Shown: one piece after another, positions 46,650-55,074 of the stretch | Numbering within the stretch: position 1 is the first letter of the stretch | Layout of the letters: the number at the start of each line of letters is the position of its first letter | NCBI RefSeq assembly: GCF_900103875.1 | Contig: NZ_LT629705.1 | Coordinates: 1,316,501-1,380,500 of the forward strand | Length of the DNA stretch: 64,000 nt | DNA from: Pseudomonas arsenicoxydans | Lineage (GTDB): Bacteria; Pseudomonadota; Gammaproteobacteria; Pseudomonadales; Pseudomonadaceae | Direction: 5' to 3' | Made by a program: the position numbers and the translations under genes | Notes under the pieces: model-generated | What the model saw: only the letters and a program-made list of their open reading frames with translations | Databases searched by the model: none | What the model was told of the DNA's origin: nothing

Positions 46650-47611
46650 TGCAGGTTGGCCGGCCAGTTGATCGGCGCAGTGCGCACGTAACCGGCGCCC
46701 GGCATGCCCGGTTTAGCCTGGGGCAGGGCGCTCGGATCGGTCAGGCGCAACTTGACGCGAAACACCAGTTTTTGCCGCTCGTCGCGCGTCTCGACTTCCT
46801 TGGGGGTGAATTGCGACTTGGCCGCGACGAAGCTGATTTTTGCCGGCAGTGGATGGTCGGGCAGGGCGTCGAGGAGGATCCGCGCTTCTTCGCCGACCGC
46901 CAGGCGTCCGGTGATGGAGGCCGAGAGGTAAAGGTTCATGTATTGGTCGCTGGGGTCGATCAGCAACAGCACCCGTCCGCCGGCGCCCAGCACTTCGCCG
47001 GGTTCGGCCATGCGCAACTGGATCACCCCGTCGATGGGCGCGCGCAGGCTGCTGTCATCGATTTCGCTGGTCAACATGGCAACTTGGGCCTGCGCCGCTC
47101 CGATCGCTGCGCCGACCGCCGAGACTTGCGCTCGGGCCGCTGCGACGGCTGCACCGCCGGTGTCCAGGCGGGCTTGTTGCTGATCAATGATCTGGCCGCT
47201 TACGAAACCGTGTTTGAACAGTTCCTGAGACCGTTTGAGTTCCTGTTGAGCGAGCAGTTGCTCACTCTGGCGCAGTTGCACGTTGGCCTGGGCGGCGGAG
47301 AGGTTTTCCCGGGCGCGCAACACCTCGGCTTGCGCCTGATCACGCTGGGCTTCTAGTGTGCGGGTGTCCATCCGGGCCAGCAGTTGGCCTTTGCTGACCT
47401 TATCGCCTTCATTGACCAGCACTTCGGCCAGTCGGCCAGGTGTTTTGCTGGCGATCTGCACTTCCGTGGCCTCGAGCCGGCCGTTGCCGACATACAAACC
47501 TTCGGGCAACCGGTCATGCATCGACTTCCAGTAACCGAAGCCCCCGGCGGCCAGCAGTAAAACCAGCAAAGAACTGGCGAAAAGAATCGAAGAGCGGCTG
47601 TGTGTCGACAT
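46646..47611 (-). CDS. HlyD family membrane fusion protein (YhiI-like)
   Basis: Periplasmic adaptor of 321 residues anchored by one N-terminal helix (about 10-28). It shows the split lipoyl-like domain (GRLEATEVQIASKTPGRLAEV and LRAPIDGVIQLRMAEPG, read in parts), a coiled-coil hairpin between them rich in Ala/Gln/Glu, and a beta-barrel with DALPDHPLPAKISFV. First gene of the operon HlyD-RbbA-permease, with a four-base overlap to rbbA. Together these form a tripartite exporter that would need an outer-membrane channel encoded elsewhere; the cargo is unknown. Confidence 0.9.
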   Translation of the reverse strand: MSTHSRSSILFASSLLVLLLAAGGFGYWKSMHDRLPEGLYVGNGRLEATEVQIASKTPGRLAEVLVNEGDKVSKGQLLARMDTRTLEAQRDQAQAEVLRARENLSAAQANVQLRQSEQLLAQQELKRSQELFKHGFVSGQIIDQQQARLDTGGAAVAAARAQVSAVGAAIGAAQAQVAMLTSEIDDSSLRAPIDGVIQLRMAEPGEVLGAGGRVLLLIDPSDQYMNLYLSASITGRLAVGEEARILLDALPDHPLPAKISFVAAKSQFTPKEVETRDERQKLVFRVKLRLTDPSALPQAKPGMPGAGYVRTAPINWPANLQ

Positions 47612-47740
47612 GCTGGCATCCTGCGGCTATAGCGTCCTAGTCTGGCAGAGCAAACGCCGGGGCGAGTTGATGCCAGTCAACTGGGACACAGGCTAACCCG
47701 GTTCCGCGCGCAAAAGTGATGGCGAAGTAGTTTAGATTTT

Positions 47741-48190
47741 TTAGCGTAGATCGAGAACGGCCGCCCACTGCTCGGCGGTCACCGGCATGACCGACAATCT
47801 AGAGCCTTTCTGCACCAGCGGCATCTGCTCCAACGCCGTCTGCTGCTTCAGATAATCGAGCTTCAACACCTTGGCGAACGTCTCGACATGCGCGACATCA
47901 ATGGCGCTCCAGGCGTTTTTTTCTGCGCTGGCCTTCGGGTCGTAGTAATGACTTTCGGGCTCCAGTGCCGTCGGGTCCGGATACGCGGCTTCGACAATCT
48001 TGCCGATTCCGGCAATCCCGGGCTCGGGGCAGCTGGAGTGATAGAAGAAAAACTCGTCGCCCACCGCCATTGCACGCAAAAAGTTGCGCGCCTGATAGTT
48101 GCGAACCCCGTCCCAGCGCGCTCGACCCAGCTTCTCGAGGTCTTTGATCGAGAGCTCGTCGGGTTCGGATTTCATCAGCCAGTAGGCCAT
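47741..48190 (-). CDS. EVE domain protein
   Basis: Cytosolic protein of 149 residues consisting of one EVE domain, a PUA-like fold that binds modified bases in DNA or RNA. MAYWLMKSEPDELSI, WDGVRNYQARNFLR, GDEFFFYHSSC and GIAGIGKIVE are the standard motifs. EVE proteins turn up as modification readers in restriction systems, but this is the common stand-alone form and no nuclease or methylase is nearby. A perfect 15-base palindrome lies upstream at 48244-48258. Confidence 0.9.
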   Translation of the reverse strand: MAYWLMKSEPDELSIKDLEKLGRARWDGVRNYQARNFLRAMAVGDEFFFYHSSCPEPGIAGIGKIVEAAYPDPTALEPESHYYDPKASAEKNAWSAIDVAHVETFAKVLKLDYLKQQTALEQMPLVQKGSRLSVMPVTAEQWAAVLDLR

Positions 48191-48243
48191 CGTTTTTGCT
48201 CCTTGCGAGGTCGGTGGGCAAGTTGTCCGGCAATTTTATGACA

Positions 48244-48258
48244 AACCGACGGTCGGTT
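48244..48258. promoter_or_regulatory. perfect 15-base palindrome, possible operator
   Basis: AACCGACGGTCGGTT is a perfect palindrome around a central base, lying between the divergent EVE gene and the 50-residue membrane protein gene. The form is like TetR-family operators, but no regulator gene is adjacent. It holds no T-run and is not a terminator. Confidence 0.35.
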
Positions 48259-48385
48259 GACGCCAGCGTTTGCGTGTCAGTTCACGTTGTCGCAAAATGC
48301 CGGCCTTCTAAGCTTGACGCTGCTGCACGGCCTACAACGGAAACCGCTGCTGTCATCGTGTTGATGTGCCTTTGGGGGGCTATCG

Positions 48386-48538
48386 ATGAAACGCAAACCG
48401 GATTTACTATGGATTTTGGTTATTTTGTTCGGCCTCGGCGTCGTGACCACTGGCTATGCCCAAAGCTTGTGGAGCAACAAGACTGACGCGCCAATCGAAA
48501 TCGCCCAGCAAAAAACACCCTCGGCATTCAAGCGCTGA
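48386..48538 (+). CDS. small single-pass membrane or secreted protein, 50 residues
   Basis: A short reading frame from ATG 48386 to TGA 48538 encodes MKRKPDLLWILVILFG, then LGVVTTGYAQSLWSNK, then a polar tail ending in SAFKR. The pattern is a basic start, one hydrophobic helix (about 7-25) and a short polar C-terminus. The YAQ-S junction could be a signal-peptide site. TTTGGGGGG about eight bases upstream could serve as a G-rich ribosome site. Codon third positions look coding-like. I recall similar small proteins near fthC in pseudomonads but know no function. Confidence 0.6.
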   Translation: MKRKPDLLWILVILFGLGVVTTGYAQSLWSNKTDAPIEIAQQKTPSAFKR

Positions 48539-48572
48539 ACCCGTCTTTGGACGCCGCTGATACCAGTGGCGT

Positions 48573-49178
48573 CTAGCCTGCGAAATACCACGACCTGTCT
48601 GTCACCGTTCCTTGCAACGGCACATCCCAGCTCGCTTGAGCCAATCGTTCGACTTTCTGACATTCATGGGCCAGTCCCAGCAGCGTTGGCTTGCGCCAGG
48701 TTTGGCGGCGCGCCATATAGGCCAGGCTTCGATCGTAGAAGCCACCGCCCATGCCGAGACGTCCGCCGACGTCGTCAAACCCTACCAATGGCAGCAGTAC
48801 CAGGTCCAGCGCCCATACCTTGCGTTGCCGGGCGATATTGGCCCGGGGTTCAAGAATGCGGAAACGGTTGGGTTTGAGTGTCTCGCCGGGACGGATTCGC
48901 TGGAACACCATTTTGGTCCGCGGCCAGGCACTGAGCACCGGCAGATACGTCGCCTTGCCCCGGCGTTGCGCGGCGCGCAGCAACAGGCGCGGATCGATTT
49001 CACCGTCGGTGGGCAGATACAGGGAGATGTGTTTTGCGCGGCGAAACAATGGCTGCTGGGCCAGTTGCTTGTACAACCCGCGAGCTGCCTGGCGTTGCTG
49101 ACTGGGCGTCAGTGCGCGGCGGGCCTTGCGCAGCATGCGTCGAAGTTGCGGGCGGGGTAGCAGCGCAGGTTCGTTCAT
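48573..49178 (-). CDS. fthC: 5-formyltetrahydrofolate cyclo-ligase
   Basis: Cytosolic ATP-dependent enzyme (YgfA-type) of 201 residues that converts 5-formyl-THF to 5,10-methenyl-THF, a partner of the glycine cleavage system further along the window. The start MNEPALLPRPQLRRMLRKARR and the folate/ATP-site motif LGMGGGFYDRSLA are diagnostic, with LPTDGEIDPRLL in the middle. It lies directly downstream of 6S RNA on the same strand, as ygfA follows ssrS in E. coli, but a terminator stands between them here. Confidence 0.93.
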   Translation of the reverse strand: MNEPALLPRPQLRRMLRKARRALTPSQQRQAARGLYKQLAQQPLFRRAKHISLYLPTDGEIDPRLLLRAAQRRGKATYLPVLSAWPRTKMVFQRIRPGETLKPNRFRILEPRANIARQRKVWALDLVLLPLVGFDDVGGRLGMGGGFYDRSLAYMARRQTWRKPTLLGLAHECQKVERLAQASWDVPLQGTVTDRSWYFAG

Positions 49179-49220
49179 GGATTCAGGCTTCGGCAGGACG
49201 AGTACATAAAGCGTACCCGT

Positions 49221-49255
49221 AAAAAAGCCGATGCCGGTAATTAAACCGGCATCGG
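49221..49255 (-). terminator. rho-independent terminator between 6S RNA and fthC
   Basis: On the minus strand CCGATGCCGGT and ACCGGCATCGG pair around a six-base loop and run into CTTTTTT. It should end most transcripts from the 6S promoter before fthC. Confidence 0.9.
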
Positions 49256-49262
49256 ACACAAA

Positions 49263-49442
49263 TCAGGCTCCCCGGATGAACCGCTGCTGACTTAGCCCTT
49301 GAACCCGAAAGTTCAAGGTGGAAGAAGCAGTAGGCTTTAAGGCTTTCCGTCTAGCGGACATGCACACCAGCCCAACGTGCAACTTCCAGGGTAGTGCGAA
49401 TCGGCTCAGGGACGTGGTCAACTGGCAAGCACCCCAGGGAGT
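49263..49442 (-). ncRNA. ssrS: 6S RNA
   Basis: The minus-strand sequence matches pseudomonad 6S RNA: a 5' end with CCCTGGGGTGCTTGCCAG, an internal GCACGTTGGGCTGG segment, GAACTTTCGGGTTC hairpin, and a 3' end with GTTCATCCGGGGAGCC that closes the terminal stem with the 5' end. A -10 element TATACT lies at 49454-49449. Position between fthC and zapA is the conserved locus. 6S RNA mimics an open promoter and sequesters sigma-70 polymerase in stationary phase. The ends given are estimates of about five bases accuracy. Confidence 0.93.
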
Positions 49443-49473
49443 GATGCGAGTATAACCCAAGCCGTCCGCCGAA

Positions 49474-49794
49474 TCAGCCCTTGGTGACATCCGGATCAGT
49501 GGCGAGCACCAGATCGACGCGATCGAGCAGGTCGCGAACCTGCTCGCGGGTCGAGCCGCTGGCCTGCACATCCGGGCGTTCTTCTTTGTTGTGCAGAAGA
49601 TCGTGGGTGATGTTCAGTGCGGCCATCACGGCAATACGGTCGGCGCCGATGACTTTGCCGCTGCTGCGGATTTCGCGCATCTTGCCGTCCAGATAACGGG
49701 CGGCGCTCACCAGATTGCTGCGCTCCTCTTGCGGGCAGATGATCGAATATTCTTTATCGAGGATCTGCACGGTAACGCTATTGCTTGAACTCAT
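49474..49794 (-). CDS. zapA: cell division protein ZapA
   Basis: Cytosolic FtsZ-bundling protein of 106 residues. The N-terminal globular part (SVTVQILDKEYSIICPQEE) and the central MREIRSSGKVIGADRIAVMAALN stretch (read in parts) are typical, followed by a helical tail. Its ATG overlaps the stop of the small coiled-coil gene upstream by four bases. The 6S RNA promoter lies just beyond its stop, so 6S may also be made by readthrough from zapA. Confidence 0.93.
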   Translation of the reverse strand: MSSSNSVTVQILDKEYSIICPQEERSNLVSAARYLDGKMREIRSSGKVIGADRIAVMAALNITHDLLHNKEERPDVQASGSTREQVRDLLDRVDLVLATDPDVTKG

Positions 49795-50000
49795 GAGTCT
49801 TGCTCCAGGGCCTTGAGGCGCGAAATCATTGATTCGACCTTACGCCGGGCGATTTCGTTCTTTTCAATGAGGTGAGCGCGTTCCTCGCGCCAGGTTTTTT
49901 CCTGAGCTAATAGGAGTCCGTTTTGACTCTTTAGTTGCTCGACCCGATTAATTAGCAGTTCGAGTCTTGCCATCAGCGCTTGCAGGTCGGTGTCTTCCAT
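49791..50000 (-). CDS. TIGR02449 family coiled-coil protein (ZapB-like)
   Basis: Cytosolic coiled-coil protein of 69 residues: MEDTDLQALMARLELLINR, then LKSQNGLLLAQEKTWREER, with leucines spaced as heptads throughout. The size and composition recall ZapB, the ZapA-associated division factor, and the gene overlaps zapA by four bases, so a division role is a reasonable inference. ATG at 50000 is preferred to an upstream ATG three codons earlier. Confidence 0.83.
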   Translation of the reverse strand: MEDTDLQALMARLELLINRVEQLKSQNGLLLAQEKTWREERAHLIEKNEIARRKVESMISRLKALEQDS

Positions 50001-50125
50001 TGTGTCCACTGAATAGTCTGATGGGTGGTAACGGGCGGACAGCCTTTAATAGTCTTGGCGAGTCTGTCGATGTAGGATACAAGGCCTTCATTCTAGACAT
50101 AGCGCCGTCTGGCGCCTAGCTGCCC

Positions 50126-50686
50126 ATGCCCATTCAGAATTCTCCGTATCAAGCCTTCGCCACCCTGCTGACTTCCAGCGGTCATAACGTCTCGCCTGCC
50201 GAACTGCACGGCCTGTTGCTCGGTCGCAGTTGCGCCGGTGCAGGCTTCGACGCCGAAGGATGGCTGGTTGATGCTGCCGAACTGCTCGAAAACGAGCCAC
50301 AGGACAATGTCCGCAACGCCCTGATCGGCTTGCAGGAGATGGTCAAGGGTGAGCTCACAGGCGACGACGTGACCGTTGTTCTGCTGCTGCCGACCGATGA
50401 CGAACCGCTGGCTGACCGTGCCGTTGCACTGGGCCAATGGTGCCAGGGTTTCCTCAGCGGTTTCGGCCTTAACTGCCGTGACAGCAGCATGCTGAGCACC
50501 GAGGCCACCGAAGTGTTGCAGGACCTGGCAGCGATTTCCCAGGTGCAAGATGCCCTGGAAGAGTCCGAGGACGGTGAAAGCGACTACATGGAAGTGATGG
50601 AATACCTGCGGGTTGCACCGTTGCTGCTGTTCTCCGAGACCAAAAAAGCAGATGCGCCGGCCGCGGCCAAACCGTCGCTGCATTAA
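50126..50686 (+). CDS. YecA/YgfB family protein (UPF0149)
   Basis: Cytosolic helical protein of 186 residues. [15 protein letters not shown] and [15 protein letters not shown] are family signatures. The homologue in P. aeruginosa (YgfB) has been linked to regulation of AmpC-related genes, which I recall but cannot test here. The Ala/Lys-rich C-terminus lacks the SecA-like zinc tail of longer YecA proteins. First gene of the operon leading to pepP, ubiH and ubiI-like; pepP starts 27 bases later. Confidence 0.88.
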   Translation: MPIQNSPYQAFATLLTSSGHNVSPAELHGLLLGRSCAGAGFDAEGWLVDAAELLENEPQDNVRNALIGLQEMVKGELTGDDVTVVLLLPTDDEPLADRAVALGQWCQGFLSGFGLNCRDSSMLSTEATEVLQDLAAISQVQDALEESEDGESDYMEVMEYLRVAPLLLFSETKKADAPAAAKPSLH

Positions 50687-50713
50687 TCGTTTGCCAGGGA
50701 AAGCCATCTGCCC

Positions 50714-52048
50714 ATGATTCATATCCCGAAATCGGAATACAGCCGTCGCCGCAAGGCCTTGATGGCGCAGATGGAACCCAACAGCATTGCCATCCTGCCC
50801 GCCGCCGCGGTGGCCATCCGCAACCGCGACGTCGAGCATGTCTACCGCCAGGACAGCGACTTCCAGTACCTCAGCGGTTTCCCCGAGCCTCAAGCCGTCA
50901 TCGTCCTGATGCCTGGCCGAGAGCACGGCGAATACGTGCTGTTCTGCCGTGAACGCAACGCCGAGCGCGAGTTGTGGGACGGTCTGCGTGCCGGTCAGGA
51001 AGGCGCGATCCGCGACTTCGGCGCTGACGACGCGTTCCCGATCACCGACATCGACGACATCCTGCCGGGCCTGATCGAAGGGCGCGACCGGGTGTATTCG
51101 GCCATGGGCAGCAACCCGGAATTCGACCGTCACCTGATGGACTGGATCAACGTGATCCGCTCTAAAGCGCACCTCGGCGCGCAGCCACCGAACGAATTCG
51201 TTGCCCTGGATCATCTGCTTCACGACATGCGCCTGTATAAATCGGCGGCAGAAGTGAAGGTGATGCGCGAAGCCGCGCGGATATCCGCCCAGGCGCACAT
51301 CCGCGCCATGCAGGCCAGCCGGGCCGGGCTGCACGAGTTCAGCCTCGAAGCCGAACTCGATTACGAGTTCCGCAAGGGCGGGGCGAAGATGCCGGCGTAC
51401 GGTTCGATCGTTGCGTCGGGGCGCAACAGCTGCATCCTGCATTACCAGGAGAATGACGCGGTGCTCAAGGATGGCGATCTGGTGCTGATCGATGCCGGTT
51501 GCGAGATCGACTGCTATGCCAGCGACATCACCCGCACCTGGCCGGTCAACGGCAAGTATTCACCTGAGCAGAAGGCGATCTACGAGTTGGTGCTGGCGTC
51601 CCAGGAAGCCGCATTCGCCGAGATCGCCCCGAACAAACACTGGAATCAGGCGCACGAAGCCACGGTCCGGGTGATTACCGCCGGTCTGGTGAACTTGGGC
51701 CTGTTGCAAGGCGACGTCGACGAGCTGATCGCCAGCGAAGCCTATAAAGCATTTTATATGCACCGCGCCGGCCACTGGCTGGGCATGGATGTGCATGACG
51801 TCGGCGATTACAAGGTCGGCGGCGAATGGCGCGTGCTGGAAGTCGGCATGGCGCTGACCGTTGAACCGGGGATCTACATCTCTCCGGACAACCAGAACGT
51901 AGCGAAGAAATGGCGCGGCATTGGCGTGCGCATCGAGGACGACGTGGTAGTGACCAAAACCGGTTGTGAAATCCTGACCAACGGCGTGCCGAAAACCGTC
52001 GCCGAGATCGAGGCCTTGATGGCCGCTGCACGGGCACACGCGGCATGA
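50714..52048 (+). CDS. pepP: Xaa-Pro aminopeptidase P
   Basis: Cytosolic dimanganese peptidase of 444 residues that removes the residue before proline. The N-terminal creatinase-like domain begins MIHIPKSEYSRRRKALM. The pita-bread catalytic half carries the ligands: Asp in LIDAGCEIDCYA and SDITRTWP, His in HWLGMDVHDVG, and Glu in LTVEPGIYI and GIGVRIEDDVV. The conserved HRAGHWLG is intact. Its stop overlaps ubiH by four bases. Confidence 0.96.
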   Translation: MIHIPKSEYSRRRKALMAQMEPNSIAILPAAAVAIRNRDVEHVYRQDSDFQYLSGFPEPQAVIVLMPGREHGEYVLFCRERNAERELWDGLRAGQEGAIRDFGADDAFPITDIDDILPGLIEGRDRVYSAMGSNPEFDRHLMDWINVIRSKAHLGAQPPNEFVALDHLLHDMRLYKSAAEVKVMREAARISAQAHIRAMQASRAGLHEFSLEAELDYEFRKGGAKMPAYGSIVASGRNSCILHYQENDAVLKDGDLVLIDAGCEIDCYASDITRTWPVNGKYSPEQKAIYELVLASQEAAFAEIAPNKHWNQAHEATVRVITAGLVNLGLLQGDVDELIASEAYKAFYMHRAGHWLGMDVHDVGDYKVGGEWRVLEVGMALTVEPGIYISPDNQNVAKKWRGIGVRIEDDVVVTKTGCEILTNGVPKTVAEIEALMAAARAHAA

Positions 52049-53232
52049 GTCGAGTCAATCTGGCGATTATCGGTGGCGGCCTGGTGGGCGCCAGTCTGGC
52101 GTTGGCCCTGCAGGCCGGAGCCAAGGCACGCGGCTGGAAGATCGTACTGATCGAACCGTTTGCTCCCGGCCACACTTATCAGCCGAGCTATGACGCCCGT
52201 TCTTCGGCGTTGTCCTACGGTGCCAAGCAGATTTATCAACGGTTGGGCGTGTGGCAGGAAATCTCCCGTCGCGCCGAGCCGATCAAGCAGATTCATGTCT
52301 CCGACCGTGGACGTTTTTCCACCGCGCGCTTGTCCGCGATGGAAGAAGGCGTTCCGGCGCTAGGTTATGTGGTGGAAAACGCCTGGCTAGGCCAATGCCT
52401 CTGGCAAGGCCTGGACAAGGACGTGGTCACTTGGCGTTGCCCGGCAGAAGTGACACGCATGGAGCCGTTGACCGACGGCTATCGCCTGACCCTCAACGAC
52501 GAAACCACCCTGGAATGCGACCTTGCGGTGTTGGCCGATGGCGGCCGTTCCGGCCTGCGCGAGCAGTTGGGGATCGGCATCAGGAAGCGCCCGTACAACC
52601 AGAGCGCCCTGATCGCCAATATCACCCCGAGTGAAGCCCACAACGGCATGGCGTTCGAGCGTTTTACCGACGACGGTCCGATGGCATTGCTGCCGCTGCC
52701 GGAAAACCGCTGCGCCCTGGTCTGGACCCGCCAGGGGATGGACGCGCAACGGTTGGCGGCGCTCGATGAGCGCAGCTTTCTCAGTGAGTTGCAGGGCGTG
52801 TTCGGTTATCGCCTGGGCACCTTGAAACAGGTGGGCGCGCGGCATCTGTACCCGCTGACGCTGATCGAGGCCGAAGAGCAGGTGCGCCCGCACCTGGCAA
52901 TTCTTGGCAACGCCGCCCACAGCCTGCACCCGATTGCCGGCCAGGGTTTCAACCTGTCCCTGCGCGATGCCCAGGCATTGGCCGATGCCTTGTTGGCCAG
53001 CGAGACAGCCCCCGGCGACTTTGCGACCTTGCAGGCTTACCGCGAGCGCCAGCGTCTGGATCAGAACCTCACGGTGGGTTTCTCCGATCAGGTCACCCGA
53101 TTGTTTGGCAGCACCCAGCCGCTGGTTTCGCTGGGCCGCAACATCGGCTTGCTCGGCCTCGATCTGCTGCCTCCGGCCAAGCGCTGGTTCGCTCGACAAG
53201 CCATGGGGCTGGGTACGCGTCCCGATGCTTAA
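52045..53232 (+). CDS. ubiH: 2-octaprenyl-6-methoxyphenol hydroxylase UbiH
   Basis: FAD-dependent monooxygenase of 395 residues acting on the ubiquinone ring. The FAD dinucleotide motif is IGGGLVGASLALAL near the N-terminus. The second FAD motif reads LGNAAHSLHPIAGQGFNLSLRD, with Asn where many relatives have Asp, as is common in UbiH. The NADPH/FAD segment CDLAVLADGGRSGLR is present. ATG overlaps the pepP stop and the 3' end overlaps the next gene by eight bases. Confidence 0.94.
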   Translation: MSRVNLAIIGGGLVGASLALALQAGAKARGWKIVLIEPFAPGHTYQPSYDARSSALSYGAKQIYQRLGVWQEISRRAEPIKQIHVSDRGRFSTARLSAMEEGVPALGYVVENAWLGQCLWQGLDKDVVTWRCPAEVTRMEPLTDGYRLTLNDETTLECDLAVLADGGRSGLREQLGIGIRKRPYNQSALIANITPSEAHNGMAFERFTDDGPMALLPLPENRCALVWTRQGMDAQRLAALDERSFLSELQGVFGYRLGTLKQVGARHLYPLTLIEAEEQVRPHLAILGNAAHSLHPIAGQGFNLSLRDAQALADALLASETAPGDFATLQAYRERQRLDQNLTVGFSDQVTRLFGSTQPLVSLGRNIGLLGLDLLPPAKRWFARQAMGLGTRPDA

Positions 53233-53710
53233 GTGGCTGACCGACACGTTCGGCAAAGCGCGGTTGATGCGCTGGTTCATGACCTTCTACCCGCCGTATC
53301 TGGGGGCCGGGGTTCGGGTTCAGCACATCAGTGATGATTTTCGGGACATCAAAGTGTCCATGGGCTTGAGCTGGTACAACCGCAATTACGTCGGCACCCA
53401 GTTTGGCGGCAGCCTGTATTCGATGGTCGACCCGTTTTTCATGCTGATGCTGATGGAAAACCTCGGGCACCGTTACATCGTCTGGGACAAGGCCGCCGAC
53501 ATCGATTTCATCACGCCGGGCAAAGGCCCGGTATTCGCCCGTTTCACGATCGACGACACCTTGCTCGACGAGATCCGCCGGCAGACGGCCAATGGCGAAA
53601 AATACCTGCCGCAATTGCAGGTCGATATTCATGACGGCGCCGGTCAACTGGTGGCGCGTGTCGGAAAAACCCTTTACGTGCGGCGCAAGCCGCAAGCGAG
53701 ACAGGCTTAA
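53225..53710 (+). CDS. DUF4442 hotdog-fold protein
   Basis: Predicted cytosolic thioesterase-like protein of 161 residues. MLKWLTDTFGKARLMRWFM, YNRNYVGTQFGGSLYSMVDPF and the PGKGPVFARFTIDD strand are typical of the DUF4442/YiiD-type hotdog family. The gene overlaps the end of ubiH and is followed three bases later by the second hydroxylase, so it is locked into the ubiquinone-related operon. A role in ubiquinone synthesis is possible but unproven; it may act on acyl-CoA. Confidence 0.85.
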   Translation: MLKWLTDTFGKARLMRWFMTFYPPYLGAGVRVQHISDDFRDIKVSMGLSWYNRNYVGTQFGGSLYSMVDPFFMLMLMENLGHRYIVWDKAADIDFITPGKGPVFARFTIDDTLLDEIRRQTANGEKYLPQLQVDIHDGAGQLVARVGKTLYVRRKPQARQA

Positions 53711-53713
53711 AGC

Positions 53714-54937
53714 ATGGAAATGCGCGCAGATCTGCTGATTGTCGGGGCCGGAATGGTCGGCAGCGCCTTGGCGCTGGCGTTGCAGGACAGCGGGCTGGAA
53801 GTGTTGCTGCTCGATGGCAGCCCGATGAGCGTCAAACCCTTCGACGGGCAAGCGCCGTTCGAGCCGCGGGTGAGCGCCTTGTCGGCTGCCAGCCAACGGA
53901 TTCTCGAGCGCCTCGGCGTGTGGGACGGCATCGCCAACCGGCGCAGCAGCCCGTACACCGACATGCATGTCTGGGACGGCAGCGGCACCGGACAAATCCA
54001 TTTCTCGGCTGCCAGCGTGCATGCCGATGTGCTCGGGCATATCGTCGAGAACCGCGTGGTTCAGGACGCCTTGCTCGATCGTTTGCACGACTGCGACCTG
54101 GGGATGCTGGCCAATGCGCGACTTGAGCAGATGCGTCGTTCCGGCGATGACTGGCTGCTGACCCTTGCCGATGGCCGTACGTTGCGTGCGCCACTGGTCA
54201 TTGCGGCCGATGGCGCCAACTCAGCCGTGCGGCGCCTGACGGGCGTGGCAACGCGGGAGTGGGATTATCTGCATCACGCGATCGTCACCAGCGTGCGCAG
54301 CTCCAGACCGCATCAAATGACTGCGTGGCAGCGCTTCACGGACAACGGCCCGCTGGCGTTTCTACCGTTGGACCGCGACGGTCAACAGGATTGGTGCTCG
54401 ATCGTCTGGTCGACCACGCCAAGCGAAGCGGAGCGCTTGATGAAGCTGGACGATGATGCGTTCTGCCTTGAGCTTGAGCGAGCCTTTGAAGGCCGGCTCG
54501 GCACGGTCCAAAGCGCCGATCCGCGTCTGTGCGTGCCGCTGCGCCAGCGTCATGCCAAGCGGTACGTGGCCGAGGGCCTGGCATTGATCGGCGACGCCGC
54601 CCACACCATCCACCCGCTGGCCGGGCAGGGCGTCAACCTGGGCTTCCTCGATGCCGCCGTCCTCGCCGAAGTGCTGTTGCAGGCGGCAGAACGTGGCGAG
54701 CGGTTGGCGGATGTGAAAGTGCTCAGTCGCTATGAGCGTCGGCGCATGCCCCACAACCTGGCGTTGATGGCGGCGATGGAAGGCTTCGAGCGCTTGTTCC
54801 AGGCCGATCCGTTGCCGGTTCGCTGGTTGCGTAACGCTGGCTTGAAGATGGTCGATCAAATGCCCGAGGCAAAGGCACTGTTTGTGCGCGAGGCGTTGGG
54901 GTTGATCGGGGACTTGCCGGCGCTGGCCAAGGCCTGA
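53714..54937 (+). CDS. UbiI-like FAD-dependent ubiquinone hydroxylase
   Basis: UbiH/UbiF/UbiI/Coq6-family monooxygenase of 407 residues. FAD motif IVGAGMVGSALALALQ, middle motif VIAADGANSAVRRL and C-terminal LIGDAAHTIHPLAGQGVNLG are all conserved. A second family member so close to ubiH points to UbiI (C5 hydroxylation), as I recall for the P. aeruginosa orthologue, but UbiF-type activity cannot be excluded by eye. Starts three bases after the DUF4442 stop. Last gene of the operon. Confidence 0.88.
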   Translation: MEMRADLLIVGAGMVGSALALALQDSGLEVLLLDGSPMSVKPFDGQAPFEPRVSALSAASQRILERLGVWDGIANRRSSPYTDMHVWDGSGTGQIHFSAASVHADVLGHIVENRVVQDALLDRLHDCDLGMLANARLEQMRRSGDDWLLTLADGRTLRAPLVIAADGANSAVRRLTGVATREWDYLHHAIVTSVRSSRPHQMTAWQRFTDNGPLAFLPLDRDGQQDWCSIVWSTTPSEAERLMKLDDDAFCLELERAFEGRLGTVQSADPRLCVPLRQRHAKRYVAEGLALIGDAAHTIHPLAGQGVNLGFLDAAVLAEVLLQAAERGERLADVKVLSRYERRRMPHNLALMAAMEGFERLFQADPLPVRWLRNAGLKMVDQMPEAKALFVREALGLIGDLPALAKA

Positions 54938-55022
54938 CATTTTTGCGTGGCTGAAGGTGCCTCCTTGTCCTGGCCGTGCAACATCTGGTAACTCCTCCGC
55001 GAACTGTTCGATTGAGAAGCTA

Positions 55023-55041
55023 AATGTGAGTCCTTATCATT
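55023..55041. promoter_or_regulatory. candidate Fur box upstream of the iron-binding protein gene
   Basis: The 19 bases AATGTGAGTCCTTATCATT fit the inverted 7-1-7 Fur pattern (TGATAAT-N-ATTATCA) at 11 of 14 positions on the minus strand. It is 34 bases from the ATG, a sensible distance for repression by Fur-iron. The match is moderate. Confidence 0.4.
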
Positions 55042-55074
55042 TGGCTTCATTATTTCAATCGTGAGATCGCTCCC

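Noticed and set aside
47741..48190. EVE protein as part of a restriction or defence system
   Set aside because: No nuclease, methylase or helicase gene is adjacent; the form is the common stand-alone EVE protein.
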